This document shows positions 1-11,800 of a stretch of 64,000 nucleotides of DNA, in pieces. Each line of letters opens with the position of its first letter. Position 1 is the stretch's first letter. The translations under genes were made by a program, and so were the position numbers. Under the pieces are notes generated by a model. The model was not told the origin of the DNA and ran no database searches. It worked only from the letters and a program-made list of their open reading frames with translations. Origin of the DNA: Chrysoperla carnea (Eukaryota > Arthropoda > Insecta > Neuroptera > Chrysopidae); NCBI RefSeq assembly GCF_905475395.1, contig NC_058338.1, positions 69,761,435 to 69,825,434 on the forward strand, in the 5' to 3' direction.

Positions 1-78
1 CATCTCTAAAATAATTAATGTGACTAAATAAATTCAAGTTCTAACTATATAAAGACATTTTCTTTTGCTAAAAAAAAG

Positions 79-248
79 GACGAAGAGACTCAATTTGGCA
101 ACGAAGTTCATCTCCAAGTGGAAGTACAAGTGATATTATGATCGCTATACAAAAAGAAGCATTTGGTAATATTGGCGATAGTGAAGAAGAGTTATCAGCT
201 TCACCAGATCGTCTCCATAGACGAATTCGATTAATTAGAAGATTCTAA
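79..248 (+). CDS. Terminal coding exon of an unidentified gene (5' part lies outside the window)
   Basis: The reading frame is open from position 72 and runs to a TAA at 246-248. A plausible splice acceptor is the AG at 77-78, giving an exon that needs one base from the preceding exon. The predicted tail is about 56 residues. It starts Arg/Ser-rich (RRDSIWQRSSSPSGSTSD), continues through IMIAIQKEAFGNIGDSEEEL, and ends basic (RLHRRIRLIRRF). Codon use is clearly less AT-rich than the flanks, which is why I take it as real coding DNA. I see no domain or membrane segment, and I do not recognise the family. The acidic patch followed by a basic C terminus suggests a cytoplasmic tail, but that is inference. 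The gene converges with PAN2. Confidence 0.6.
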
Positions 249-573
249 ATCAATAATAATGTATAAATTATTCAATGTTCTTAAATTTAATACAAATTTT
301 ATGATATTTATATAATTGCCTAACGAATTTTCAAGTTTTGCAAATTTCAAATTTTAATACAGTTTGTATTGTGTTAGATATCGACGTTTACATCTAGACA
401 TGCTCCGTGGGAGATCATTGTACTAAATTGTTTATTTGATAAAATAGAAAAGATTTTAGCCCAACAATAATTATATAGAATTGAATCTCAAACATTAAGA
501 TAATATATTTCTTTATCTACCATCCTGAGAAAAGAAGTAATTTTTTCACTCAGTATGCGTGGGAAAAATAGTG

Positions 574-625
574 CATTACCGCCCTAGTGTGATAATGAAT
601 TCATTCCCACACTAAGGCGGCAATG
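574..625. repeat. Short palindromic (MITE-like) hairpin
   Basis: The arms 574-591 (GCATTACCGCCCTAGTGTG type) and 608-625 (CACACTAAGGCGGCAATG) are near-perfect inverted complements around a 16-base loop. It is GC-richer than its surroundings and probably the core of a small foldback element. Confidence 0.55.
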
Positions 626-2699
626 AATTCAGTTACTATAGTAACTTTTTTTATTTTCTATTTTCCTCAGTAAGCCATGACAAATTTTAAATAATAATTA
701 CCGTTTATTTTCATATTTTAGAGTCGTAGATAAAGTTTTGTACGATATGCGTGTGATAACGCATTATTAACTATTCTATGCTTAAAACACATTGCGTTTT
801 GATAATTTTCATTGCCAGGATTTTTCCTTAAAAATCAGAGAGACTGCGTCTGAAATCAATGGATAAAGAAACTAACGAACACTAAGGTATATCTAGGTAG
901 TAAATGTCGAAATTAGATTTTTTAATATAAGTAACTTATATTCACAAATTGAGATATTTAAATTAAATTATAAATAATAATTCCATATAATTTTTATAAA
1001 AATTTATAAAAACATTTAAAAATTCTTCTATATCAAATTTTTACTGAAAGACCTTAAGAATCCTTTGCAACTGCAAAAAAAGTATATAAAGAAAATTTGC
1101 TATAAGTTTTAATACTCAGCTTTGCAAAAAGCGATATTATGTCTACATTAATTCCACCAACTCTTTTAGTTTAAAAATACCTTATTTTGGCTGTGATTAT
1201 TCAAGTTTAGATTTATTACTACTTCTAGTACAAAAATTACTCATCCGGTTCGGTTGACCCCTCTTTAATAATATGATTATCCCATAAATAATATGTGTGT
1301 GTTTGGTCAAAAAGAACCCCTAAGAGCAAAATGATGATCGATCAATGTCAATATGCTGCTTACAATAAGCTGCTTATTAAGACATGACTAATGAATTATC
1401 ACTTTCGACTTTTCACCATATGCGCGCTCTTTTTGTCCAACTTAACATTATTTATAAATATTTTCAAGGATTCACGATGACCTATATTTTCTATATAATA
1501 CCCTTATTCGAACTCTTAGTGAGAGAATTAACGATTTATCCTGATAGTCAGTAAATACTCACAAAATATGTCTGAAAGACTTTTCATCTCTAGTTCTGAT
1601 TTAGACGTAATTGATTGTTAATACAAGAGAGTCCACAATGTAAAACTCTACATAACTCAATATTAAGAGTTGTTTGTTTAAAAAATACTTTAAAAATTAC
1701 AACAGGTTTTTATCAATCTACATGGAGCAAATAGCATTTTGGGTGAATTTTCCTTTTTATTGTATAATAAGTATTTTTTTAAGCAGAGTTTGTTTATTGT
1801 TGTGGTCTTTTGTTAAGATCAAATATTTTGTTGTAAACATATGTTTAGTTTACATATTTCCCAAATTCTAGTGATTTGTTAATCTTTTATATTCTATTAA
1901 TAAAGAATTTTAATTAAATTTGTGTAAGATTGTTAAATTCTTTTGAATCATCAAAGCTTTCCAAACTGTTCTTGTTGAAAGATATTTTAACACCAATCTG
2001 CCATTTTGCATTAAGATATGACAACATAAACCCAATCAGAGGAGATAAAAACCTCTTAAGTTTAAAAAACTCCAGGCCTCTCCATCACTTTGCTCCAAAT
2101 TTCGTTCCTACCTACATTCAAGCGGAAGAATGAATGATATATGCCCCCAAAGGCTTTTTTCAAAATACTTTAGGGGCATTTTTGGGGAGTTTTTATCAAA
2201 AACCTTCAATTTTTTTGGCTTTAACCGTCAAAAAGAAAGAGTTACGGGTTAATTAAAAAACTAATTATATAAATTAAAATAATCGTTTTTTATTTTATAA
2301 TTTTTTTTACAAAATTTTATCTACATTTTTATGAGCAAAGAATGTGGAATGTTACATAATTTTCAATTTTACTTTTTTCATTTTAAAAATTTTTATTACA
2401 AACAATTTATTTAAAAAATATATTCAACAATCATAAATGAATCCAGTTGTACAAACATGTAAAAAAAATTTTGTAATTAATTTATCTCATTGATTAAATA
2501 TAATTAAAAGAAAAAATAAATTAAATTAAAAAATACATAATTAATTGTGTGCTTGTGTGTGCGTTGTAAATGCAATTTAAATTATTGACATCCTAAAAAA
2601 ATGTTGCCAAATAAATAAAATTTGAAAAAACCAAAAAATGAAACTTTGAGATTGCAAAAAAAAGAATTTCAAAAATATTATTCTCAAAAAATTTCAATA

Positions 2700-2705
2700 T
2701 TTATT
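2700..2705 (-). promoter_or_regulatory. Candidate PAN2 poly(A) signal
   Basis: TTTATT on the + strand is AATAAA on the gene strand, about 115 bases past the PAN2 stop. Its position is reasonable, but AATAAA is common in such AT-rich DNA. Confidence 0.35.
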
Positions 2706-2818
2706 GATGAAAATTGTAATTTTTTTTATGAAAATATTTTTGTATTTTTTTCATCAGAAAATATTTAAATTTTTTAATAGAACTTTTAAAAGATTTTTTA
2801 ATAAATAAAATACGGTTT

Positions 2819-5800
2819 TTAGTCGTCCGGTACACGCCATTGAAGTTGTTTTCCAACCTCATATAAATGTGCTAAAGCTTGTGAAAATTTATTCTCAGCT
2901 TGAAGTTCATTATACTTTTGATATAATTGTAGAGCGGTTCGAGCATCTTCAGCTGAATCATGTGTAACTGATTGTATTTTTGTTCCTAAAAAGTGCCAAG
3001 CTAAAAATCGTAGCGAAACCATACGCTGATGAGGTAAGTGAAATAATTCAACGGTATCTACAACTTGTTCTGGTGGAACTACTAAATTTATTACCCTGAA
3101 AAAAAAATCGATTATTATGTCATACATAGAATGAGTCGGTATAATTGAGTAGAAAAGGTAAGAACAAATCGAAACGATCGAATTTCAAAATATTTCTTAC
3201 CTGTTTGGATTAAAATTTATATATTACGTAATTTTGACGCAGAAAATTAAAAAATTGGGCGCAAAACTACAAAAAATTGAGAGCATATTTTTGCTTTTGG
3301 AAGCCTCTCTAATCTTCATTGTTTTATAGACTTTTAAAAGTTAAAGGAACGTCACTTGACAAGGATAGCTTTTAAATTTTTAACATAATTCATTACCTGA
3401 AATCATTTTGTAAGCCATGACCCACAAAGACAACACCTTTATCAAGAAGAAATCGTAACTTTTGATATGTTGCTTTTAATGTTGTCAAATGTTTCGAACT
3501 GAAATTTGCATCTAAATCGCCTGGTTGTATACCAGAAAATTTTGTTAAATAATCAACAACTTGCTCTTGTGTGGAAATATAATCATCAATAAATGGTGTA
3601 CCCTCCAAAGGACCTTGCCTAAAAATAATAAGCAGTTCATTCATAACAATTTGTAAATCTCACGGCTTCTTGTTTCCCACAGTGCGTGGCTCAATAAGTC
3701 CCTTACAGTTTTGTATGAACTCGAAAAGACTCTAAATGGATAACGAGCCTTATTCATAGCTTACCGAACCTCCCACGTGGGAACAAAGCTTTACTCTTTA
3801 ATGTATTACATACCCTCGAATGCATGTAATGCGAGCTACAGACATATGGGATGGTTTAATAGTTGATAGCTTTCCATCACTACGTAATTCAGCTTCTTCT
3901 TGATTTAATGTTACAAACTCTGCATCCATAGCTATTAGTTCACCTAAAAAAAATTCATTCTCTGTCAAAACTTTGAACTACTTAGAATCAACCTTCAAAG
4001 CTATCCACACATCACGTAAACAGGACTGAAAAGAAGCTTACCTGGTTGAGGCATTTCGGCAGCAGATAACGGTGTAAATGTAATACTCTTACTATTATCA
4101 CTTCTCGCCAAACATTTATCTTGACCAAAAACATCTTGTGTCAATGGATTTGAGACATCAGTTTTAGTCATATCGAGATCATTCGCCACATAATATAAAA
4201 CACATGGTACTTTCCAATCTAAACTGAACCAAACAGCTTCTTGTGCAGGTACTGCAGTCACACTAAAGTCATTAAATAAGTACCATTGGCTGGTGTCACC
4301 ACCTTCATGCCCTGTGCGGTGACTGCGTGGGATTCGTAGCAACGATACCAGATTACGTTTCTCGTCGTGTATATAACAAACAACGGAACTGAGTGTATAT
4401 CGAACAACTTGTAAGTGTGAATTCGATTCTAAAGTTCCTTCACTTTTAGATTCATCGTCATCATCCATTATTTTATTCTCTTTATTCTCCTCTAAATCAG
4501 ATTCAGGATTGATTTTACGAATTTCTAATTCTTTACGTTCACTTATTTTGATTTCTATTTGATGGGGTAACCATGAATTCGAATAATATAAATGATTTAC
4601 TGATGGAGATGTTAGTGTCTATATCGAAAAAGATTTATCAAAATCAAAAAGTTAATCCTAAATCATTCAGGAAGCTAATTAAAAATACAATAACTAGATA
4701 GTAAAAATTCTCATCTTAAAGCTTTTCTAAAAAAAACCGTGTTCCTTCACTGGCCTCAGAAACATTTACTCTTGGCGCATCCAGATGCCGTTTTTAGAAA
4801 AACATATTTACAAGCTTCATGAATTATCAACAATCCTGAAAGCCAAGGTGTCCTGCTTAATCTGCGGGACAGGGCCCTTTTTGTTAAATGATTAATATAT
4901 ACTTGAAGCTTTGTAAGTGCCTTCCTTTTGGCGAGTCTAAAAAACTTTCTCTCTACGACTTTCATTTGTCGGACACTATGACCACTTGATAACATTAATA
5001 ATTAGTACATGGATGGCCGAGCTTTCCTCGGTATTTTTTGAGTTAAAAAGGCACAAATTTTATCACTAATATAAGCACCATTTAAAATGTCTCCACACAA
5101 ATACCAATTTGAATGTCCCGGTGATGTACTTTATTTTGTCGCCAATAGATGTCAGGAAGAGTCATATTTTGAGTCAATGTTTCAGTTTTCCCTGAAAAAA
5201 CCGATGAAAAGACGTTTTCTAAAAATGAAACCTAGCTAGATCGATTTTCGCTCCAAAAAGCCTCTGTAGAGTAATTTCCATGTTGGAACCATTTCCGAAA
5301 TTGCTGATATATATAAATATACATATAAACAAGAATTGCTCTTTTAATCGTTTAATCTGGTTTAATATACAAGATTAAACAATAAAATATTTTGTCCAAC
5401 AAAAATACTGCACCGATGAGCTTGTCTACTTCCTCGAACATGCCGCACTTAAGTATGTTTGTTTTTCAATACATACAAGGTTGACTTTTTCTGAATTGTT
5501 TAATAATTATTAATGTTATCAAGTGAACATAGAGAGAGTTTTTTCAGACCAATAGCCTATATATGATGTTATCATGCTCACTTGAAAATGCAGAAAAAAG
5601 TCGCAGAGAGAACTCACTGCAAAAGTTTTTTCTAAAAACGCTTTGCTGAATAAATATTCAGCTGGGAAAATTATAATATATATGCAAGATCAACAAATTA
5701 TTAGTTGATACCAATGCTAAAAATAAAACCTCCCAAATATATAGAAATACAAAAAAAGTAATAATTACCGCTTTATTAGTATCACTTGAATGTTTAAATC

Positions 5801-8800
5801 GACAACCAGGTCGCGCACAATGTATACCATATCGACAAGGTTTCGGATTAACTAAAGTCGAATTTGTTGTTTTATTATTTGTTGTTGTCACTGATTTTGC
5901 AACAACTTGGTCAATTTGTTGTTGCCAAAATTGTTTATCCGATGGATTCTCTAATCCACAATTCAATGACAACACTTGAGGTAGACTTTGTAAATGACGC
6001 GATTGATTTGTTGGTGTGAATCGTGCACATTTATCACACCATGCTGGGGTAGTTTGTTCTGGTGTCAATGAACGTGATAGCAGATCGATGAATGATGCGT
6101 TATTTTCATTAATTTCAGATGCTATCGGATATATTAAATTACATACAAGTAATATTGATTCTTTGGTTAGCTCGTGATCACATTTTAAGCAACGGTTTAT
6201 ATGTAATTGTTTTGTGCCAAATAATTGGCTGATTGCTGTTTCTTCATCACGTTTACTACCTGAACAATTATCCGAGTCTTTTGAATCATCTGCTGTATCT
6301 ATAAAATTATATTAAATTATAAAAACATTATTCGTATTGCAGGGAAAATACGTTTCACTTTTGTTTTCAAAAATTGTCAATTTTAAGATATTGTCAACAT
6401 ATAATGGGTGATAAATTTATAGCTTCCACATTATAAGAAAGGGAAAACGATAAATTTTAGAGGAAAATAAAACTTTGTTAAAACTGGAAATTAAAATAAT
6501 TAATAAATTTAATAGTCTAAAATACAGTATAAGGTCAACCTTCACACTTTTGATAACTAAATGAGACCTTTTTTTTATGAAATTTTATTGATTGAAGCAC
6601 GTCTATGATAGCTTGTCTATCGAAAAGTGTTCATGGCAATTTTTTGATTAAATTAATCTTAATCAATTTTTTTATAACAGTTTTATTTTCGTTATTAAAT
6701 TATCTTTTTTCACCTCTGTGCGGCTTTCTGCCTCCGTCAGGGATAGTATACACACCACGGGTGCAAGTAAAAAAGTCTCAGATCTCATGTTTGACCATGA
6801 GATCTGAGACATTCTTTACTTTTGCTCTCTAGATGTATAATATACTATTCTTTTGATAACAATTTCGATTGGTTAACATTTTGATAATGATCTGTTCATA
6901 TCAAATTAATAGATAAGTCAATGTAGGGTAACTAAATCGGTTTGGTAACCAATCGAACTTGGTATCCGAAGAAAAAATAATTTATTTACGAAATTAATGG
7001 TTTAGACTTGCTTATAAAACACTGTACTGAAAAAAATTGAATAAAATTAATTTAATTAAAATTAGCAAAAGCACTTTTTGATAAACAAGCTATCATCATA
7101 GGTGTGTATCAATCAATAAAATTTCATCAAAAATATGTCTCATCTGGTCATCAGATGGGTGAGGGACGATCTTATACCGTCTCCTGTACTACAAAAAGTA
7201 TGCAATACAAAAACAATTCGAAATATTATTGATCATGCCATATCAACTCAAAGGGGAATGCGATTAACAATCATTATACACATATCATATATACTCGTAT
7301 CATACAAAGCACACGCAACGATTTTACTACAAAACAATAAAAAAAAAAACATACGTTATAATACAAAACAAAAATTTAAATACTTCATAATTTTTTTTTT
7401 TTTTTTTTTGTAAAATGATGGAATATTTGTAACTAAAATCAAAATGAATTATACAACTGAAAACAAAATGATGAATGTCTAGCGAATCGTTCTATTTATA
7501 TTCATTTCAGACAAAATTAAAAAAATTGACTCCTACTAATTGTATTTTGGAAAGAGATACCACATAGCACAATCATTCCATAAATTTTTAAATAGAACAT
7601 AATCTATCAAGCCATTCAGCAAAGAAACGTGGTGCGATTACAAAGGCTCAAATACGAATTGGCGCTCATCTACGTTCTAAGTTTATGATTCGAAATTTAC
7701 AATTATAATTATTGTTTAAACATTGATACAAAAACTTTTAAGGCCTGTGGAAAGTTTACTTCTATTAATACCCTCCAAGCTTTAGAGAAGCTCGTATATT
7801 CACAATCTTTTCATTGACTAGCTATTTGGGAGTGTCCAAATATTAATTAATACCCTAATATTATTTCAAGTGATCAACGAATTATATTTTTTAGATTGTT
7901 TAACTATTAATTTATATAAAATTTTTAGTCACAATTCACTTACTTTACTAGCGCCAATGTGATATAACTTAGAAGAAAGTAAACTTACCATGTGCTCTGA
8001 GACTAAAAATCTAAAACTAAAAAATAAAAAAACACAGGCGGGTTACGTGCATTATGTTTTCACAAAACACATGCATCGTTACCTTTGCCTCTGGTGATCC
8101 ACATATATTTACCATCATCCTCATTTGTTTTTGCACTAGCATGACCATGATTACGTAATCGTCGTGAAGTTTGTACACCCAATATACTAGGAAAATCAGT
8201 TTCTTTATAAACAAATGGTTTTGTTTCACGCGCTGCAAGTCTTTGTTGTTCTTCTATTTTACGTTTTCGTGTTTCTAATAATTCATAATGCATTTGATGC
8301 AGTATAAAACGATTCCAACTCTAATAATAAAATAATGTCTGAATTTACTGATTCATCATCCTTCAATTTCAACACAAAATTTTTCATAATTACCTGAATT
8401 AATCGTACTAAATCGGTTTTTAATTTTGCTTCTGGATGCATATCACTAAGTATTAAACCCAATGCAGATGCTTCAGGAACTGTACGAAATGCTCGTAGAA
8501 AGTTTCCTGGTTGACACGGAGTACCAGCTGACGTATCAAGCATATGAAATAAAAATCCCAATTCGCAGGATAAACAAAATTCTTTATTACACGTATGCGT
8601 TAATAATGCAACTCGAACTGGTTCAATGTAATATAAAACCTTAAAGCAAAATCTACTTACAAAATGATATAATATTTAAAGATAACATTGAAGATCATTG
8701 CATGATGCAGAATTTTGGTCAGTTTGATAAGTTAGGTTAATCAACTTCCATAATGTTTACCTGAATCATTGGATTACAATAAGAATTGGGTAATGTTGCT

Positions 8801-11800
8801 TCCAAGCCAGGTAAACCAGTTTTATTAAATTGTTCAAAATCTTCAATGCCCAGCTTACTATATTTAACATCAATTTTCCTGTATCGTTTTGGTATGGCAA
8901 TAAAACCTGATTCTTCATTTGTTCCATTTTTGTTGTTTCGTAAATCTGATGGAAATAATTTAGATTGAGCACGACTACCATATTTATCCAAGGGATAGAC
9001 AACCTAAGGCAATAATATATTTGTTATTAAATCAGGTATGTTTAATACAGGAAAGAGTTGCTAGAAAAATATGATTTCAATAGCCGTCTAGAGACGGAGT
9101 TTAGTGTCTGCCTGTATTATTTTTTTTTTGGCATTTTAGCCACCACAATCTTTGGGAATTTATAATTTACTCTGGCAGAATTTAATCTCAATGTATTTAA
9201 CGTATATCTTGTTTACGATACAGAACTAGGTATTTGAACTTAGTGATATTTTTTGTTTTACAAACCGTACATATGACGAACAGAGTGTTTATTTGTTTAT
9301 ATATTTAAAAAGAAAAAAACTATACGGCGTTGATGATAGACCAACTTATGAACTTTACATAGAAAAAGTCTTCATTCAAACAATTTATTCATTTAATTAA
9401 GCAACGTTTCGTGATGCTTTTATAAACCCTCAGATATCTACAGCAGAACGCTAGTAAAGTAGAACGCCATCTCGTGTTTTATTTTGTAAACAGTGGTTTA
9501 GTTTCTCTCTAATTTATAAGAATATCCAGGAAAACGGTAAAATTGCAATTCTGGATTATTACTGGGTGTGTTTTCACAATTAACACTACAACTCTTTCGA
9601 TTCGATCGTTTTTTACTCATTATATTGAATATTAAATCACTAATTAAATTCATTTGTAAAAAAACGTTTTAGTCCGAGAGCTGGTAGACATTTTTTGGTA
9701 AATGTTTGAAAGTTTGAAACATTCTGGAAATTCGACAAATACCTCTCTCATAATATCCTAATACAAAAATGCAGATCTGGCTGGAGGATAGCGGTATCTT
9801 CAGAACCCCTATATTATTAAGCATATAAAAAATTTTTTTGCAAAAAATATCTTTGAGGCAACTTGAAATTTTGTAAAAGGTAAACTTAAATATTGAAAAA
9901 TGAAGAAAATAAACAAGCCAGGCTATTTACGAGGGATTTTAACGCTGCAAGATGCTTTGCTTTCCTACTATTTCTGCTAAACCACTGTCTACAAAAAATA
10001 AAACACGAAATGGCGCAAAGGTCATCTGTCAAAAATATTTTAACAGTGTATAAGGCCATAAAGGGTCATTAGACTGAGGGCAGAGTGAAAATAATTTGAC
10101 TTGAAATCTAGATCTACCGACTTAAAATTGTTGTATAAAGACAATTCTGCCGACGGCTAAGAAAGTTAAATACTGACGAAAGACGGAAAGAAACATCGAA
10201 TACTTAAATGAATAAATAATTTGATGGTTTAAAAACTGAATAGTGGCCAAAAAAGGGGGACTAAAAACAATTTCGAATGAATGAAATGAAACACAAATGG
10301 ATGTTTTTTTTAAAATTTATTTGTTATAATAAATAACATACCAAAAAAGTACATTTGAATTAACATTTCATATAAATTAGATTATCACAGAATTAAACTC
10401 ATTTTTTTGACTAATTGCTCATTATTTTATACATCCGATTTTCTATGTATAAATGTACTCAACCTAAGATCGAAATCGTGAACATTATTGTTATGTTATT
10501 ATGATTTAATTAACTATGATTTTAAAATATTGAGTTCAAATTATTTAGTTGAACTATACTCGGTCTTTGAAACAGTGGTATTCAATCCGTAACGGTATGC
10601 TTAAGTTAATCGGAGTACATTACTGTAGAGCGATAAAATGAGAATTTTATAATTGGTAAATGTACGAAGCTTGTATGTTATCATAAAAAAAAAATAAATA
10701 AATAAATAAAATAATAATAATTCCGATTCAAAAAAAAAAAAACTCTAATTTAGTATTTATGGACGTTTTTTATTTTTAAGTGCAAGGTTTTTAATTGCGA
10801 AATGTATTATTTAGGGTCTTACTATATCCATGCACAATTGTACAGAAGTCCATTGATTGTCCAAAGCAAAAATAAAAGTATGATAAACCAGCCAGACGTA
10901 TTTTTGCTTTTTGAATGTTGTAAAATTTTCCCCATCCATCTTAGTAGACTAAACTGCATTGACTTCATGGTAGTTAAACGCGAAAGTCTAAGATCTACAG
11001 TCTTACCTCACAAGCAAAGTTTTAAATCTTAGTTTTGAAGTGTTTCCAAGCTTCAAAATACATTTCTTAATGCTTCTATTATTTTGTAAGTGAAAATAAG
11101 AAACAAATGAAAACTTAGGAACCTAAAAGGCTTTCTTTATGTAGTCAATAACTTAGTCATTTACAGTTTTACACGATAGTATGCAATTAATTTTTGTATA
11201 CCTAACTCTCATTTAAGCCTGCGTTAAAAATACTAAAATAATTGTGTGAAAAATTGAAAAAATAAGTTCGTACATGAGCAAAAATTACGAATTTCTACAA
11301 TTTCTACGTAACGCACAAAGCATAAAATCGATCTTAGATTAAATAATTTATACAACATTTCATTTCATTACAATTTCAAAATAAAATATTAATTAAAATA
11401 TTAAATAATAAGGGCTAATAAATACATTTGGCATATGTTTATATTAAAGGCTAACTATTATCTGATAAACTAATACAAAAATTGGCTCAGTCTTTGATAA
11501 TATTAGCCCCTAAATCAAGTCATTAAATAATATCATACTGTATCAGTTAAGGATAATGACAAATACTAGTATTTATAATCACATATTGGGAAAATTAAAT
11601 ATAAATATTGGCTTAGCTAAAGCAATGCATATCATGCGCAAATTGTACACCTTAAGGTGATCTCCGTACAAGAAATTCATTTGTTATTGAATGTCAAATA
11701 CTAATGTTATTTTTAGCGTCATTTTTTCGGAACCATCTGCTTTCGCCAGTAGATAAACGCAAACCGAAGAGTTTCAGCTTAACACGGTTACTGATTCCTT

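Larger units (their letters stand above)
249..2818. other. Intergenic spacer between the first gene and PAN2
   Basis: This is AT-rich spacer with no convincing gene. It holds a short hairpin at 574-625, a weak inverted repeat at about 1300-1445 (TTGGTCAAAAAGA against TTGGACAAAAAGA), and a fragment at 2036-2120 related to the palindromic element at 12.0 kb. Open frames of 65 and 67 codons at 1674 and 1930 have no protein-like character. Confidence 0.6.

Noticed and set aside
4756-4995. 79-codon minus-strand frame in a PAN2 intron
   Set aside because: Basic, low-information sequence with no family resemblance; PAN2 splices cleanly around it.
7596-7709. Short + strand frame [15 protein letters not shown]...RNLQL
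   Set aside because: It is only about 36 codons, with no clear splice sites and no recognised family. It lies inside a PAN2 intron.
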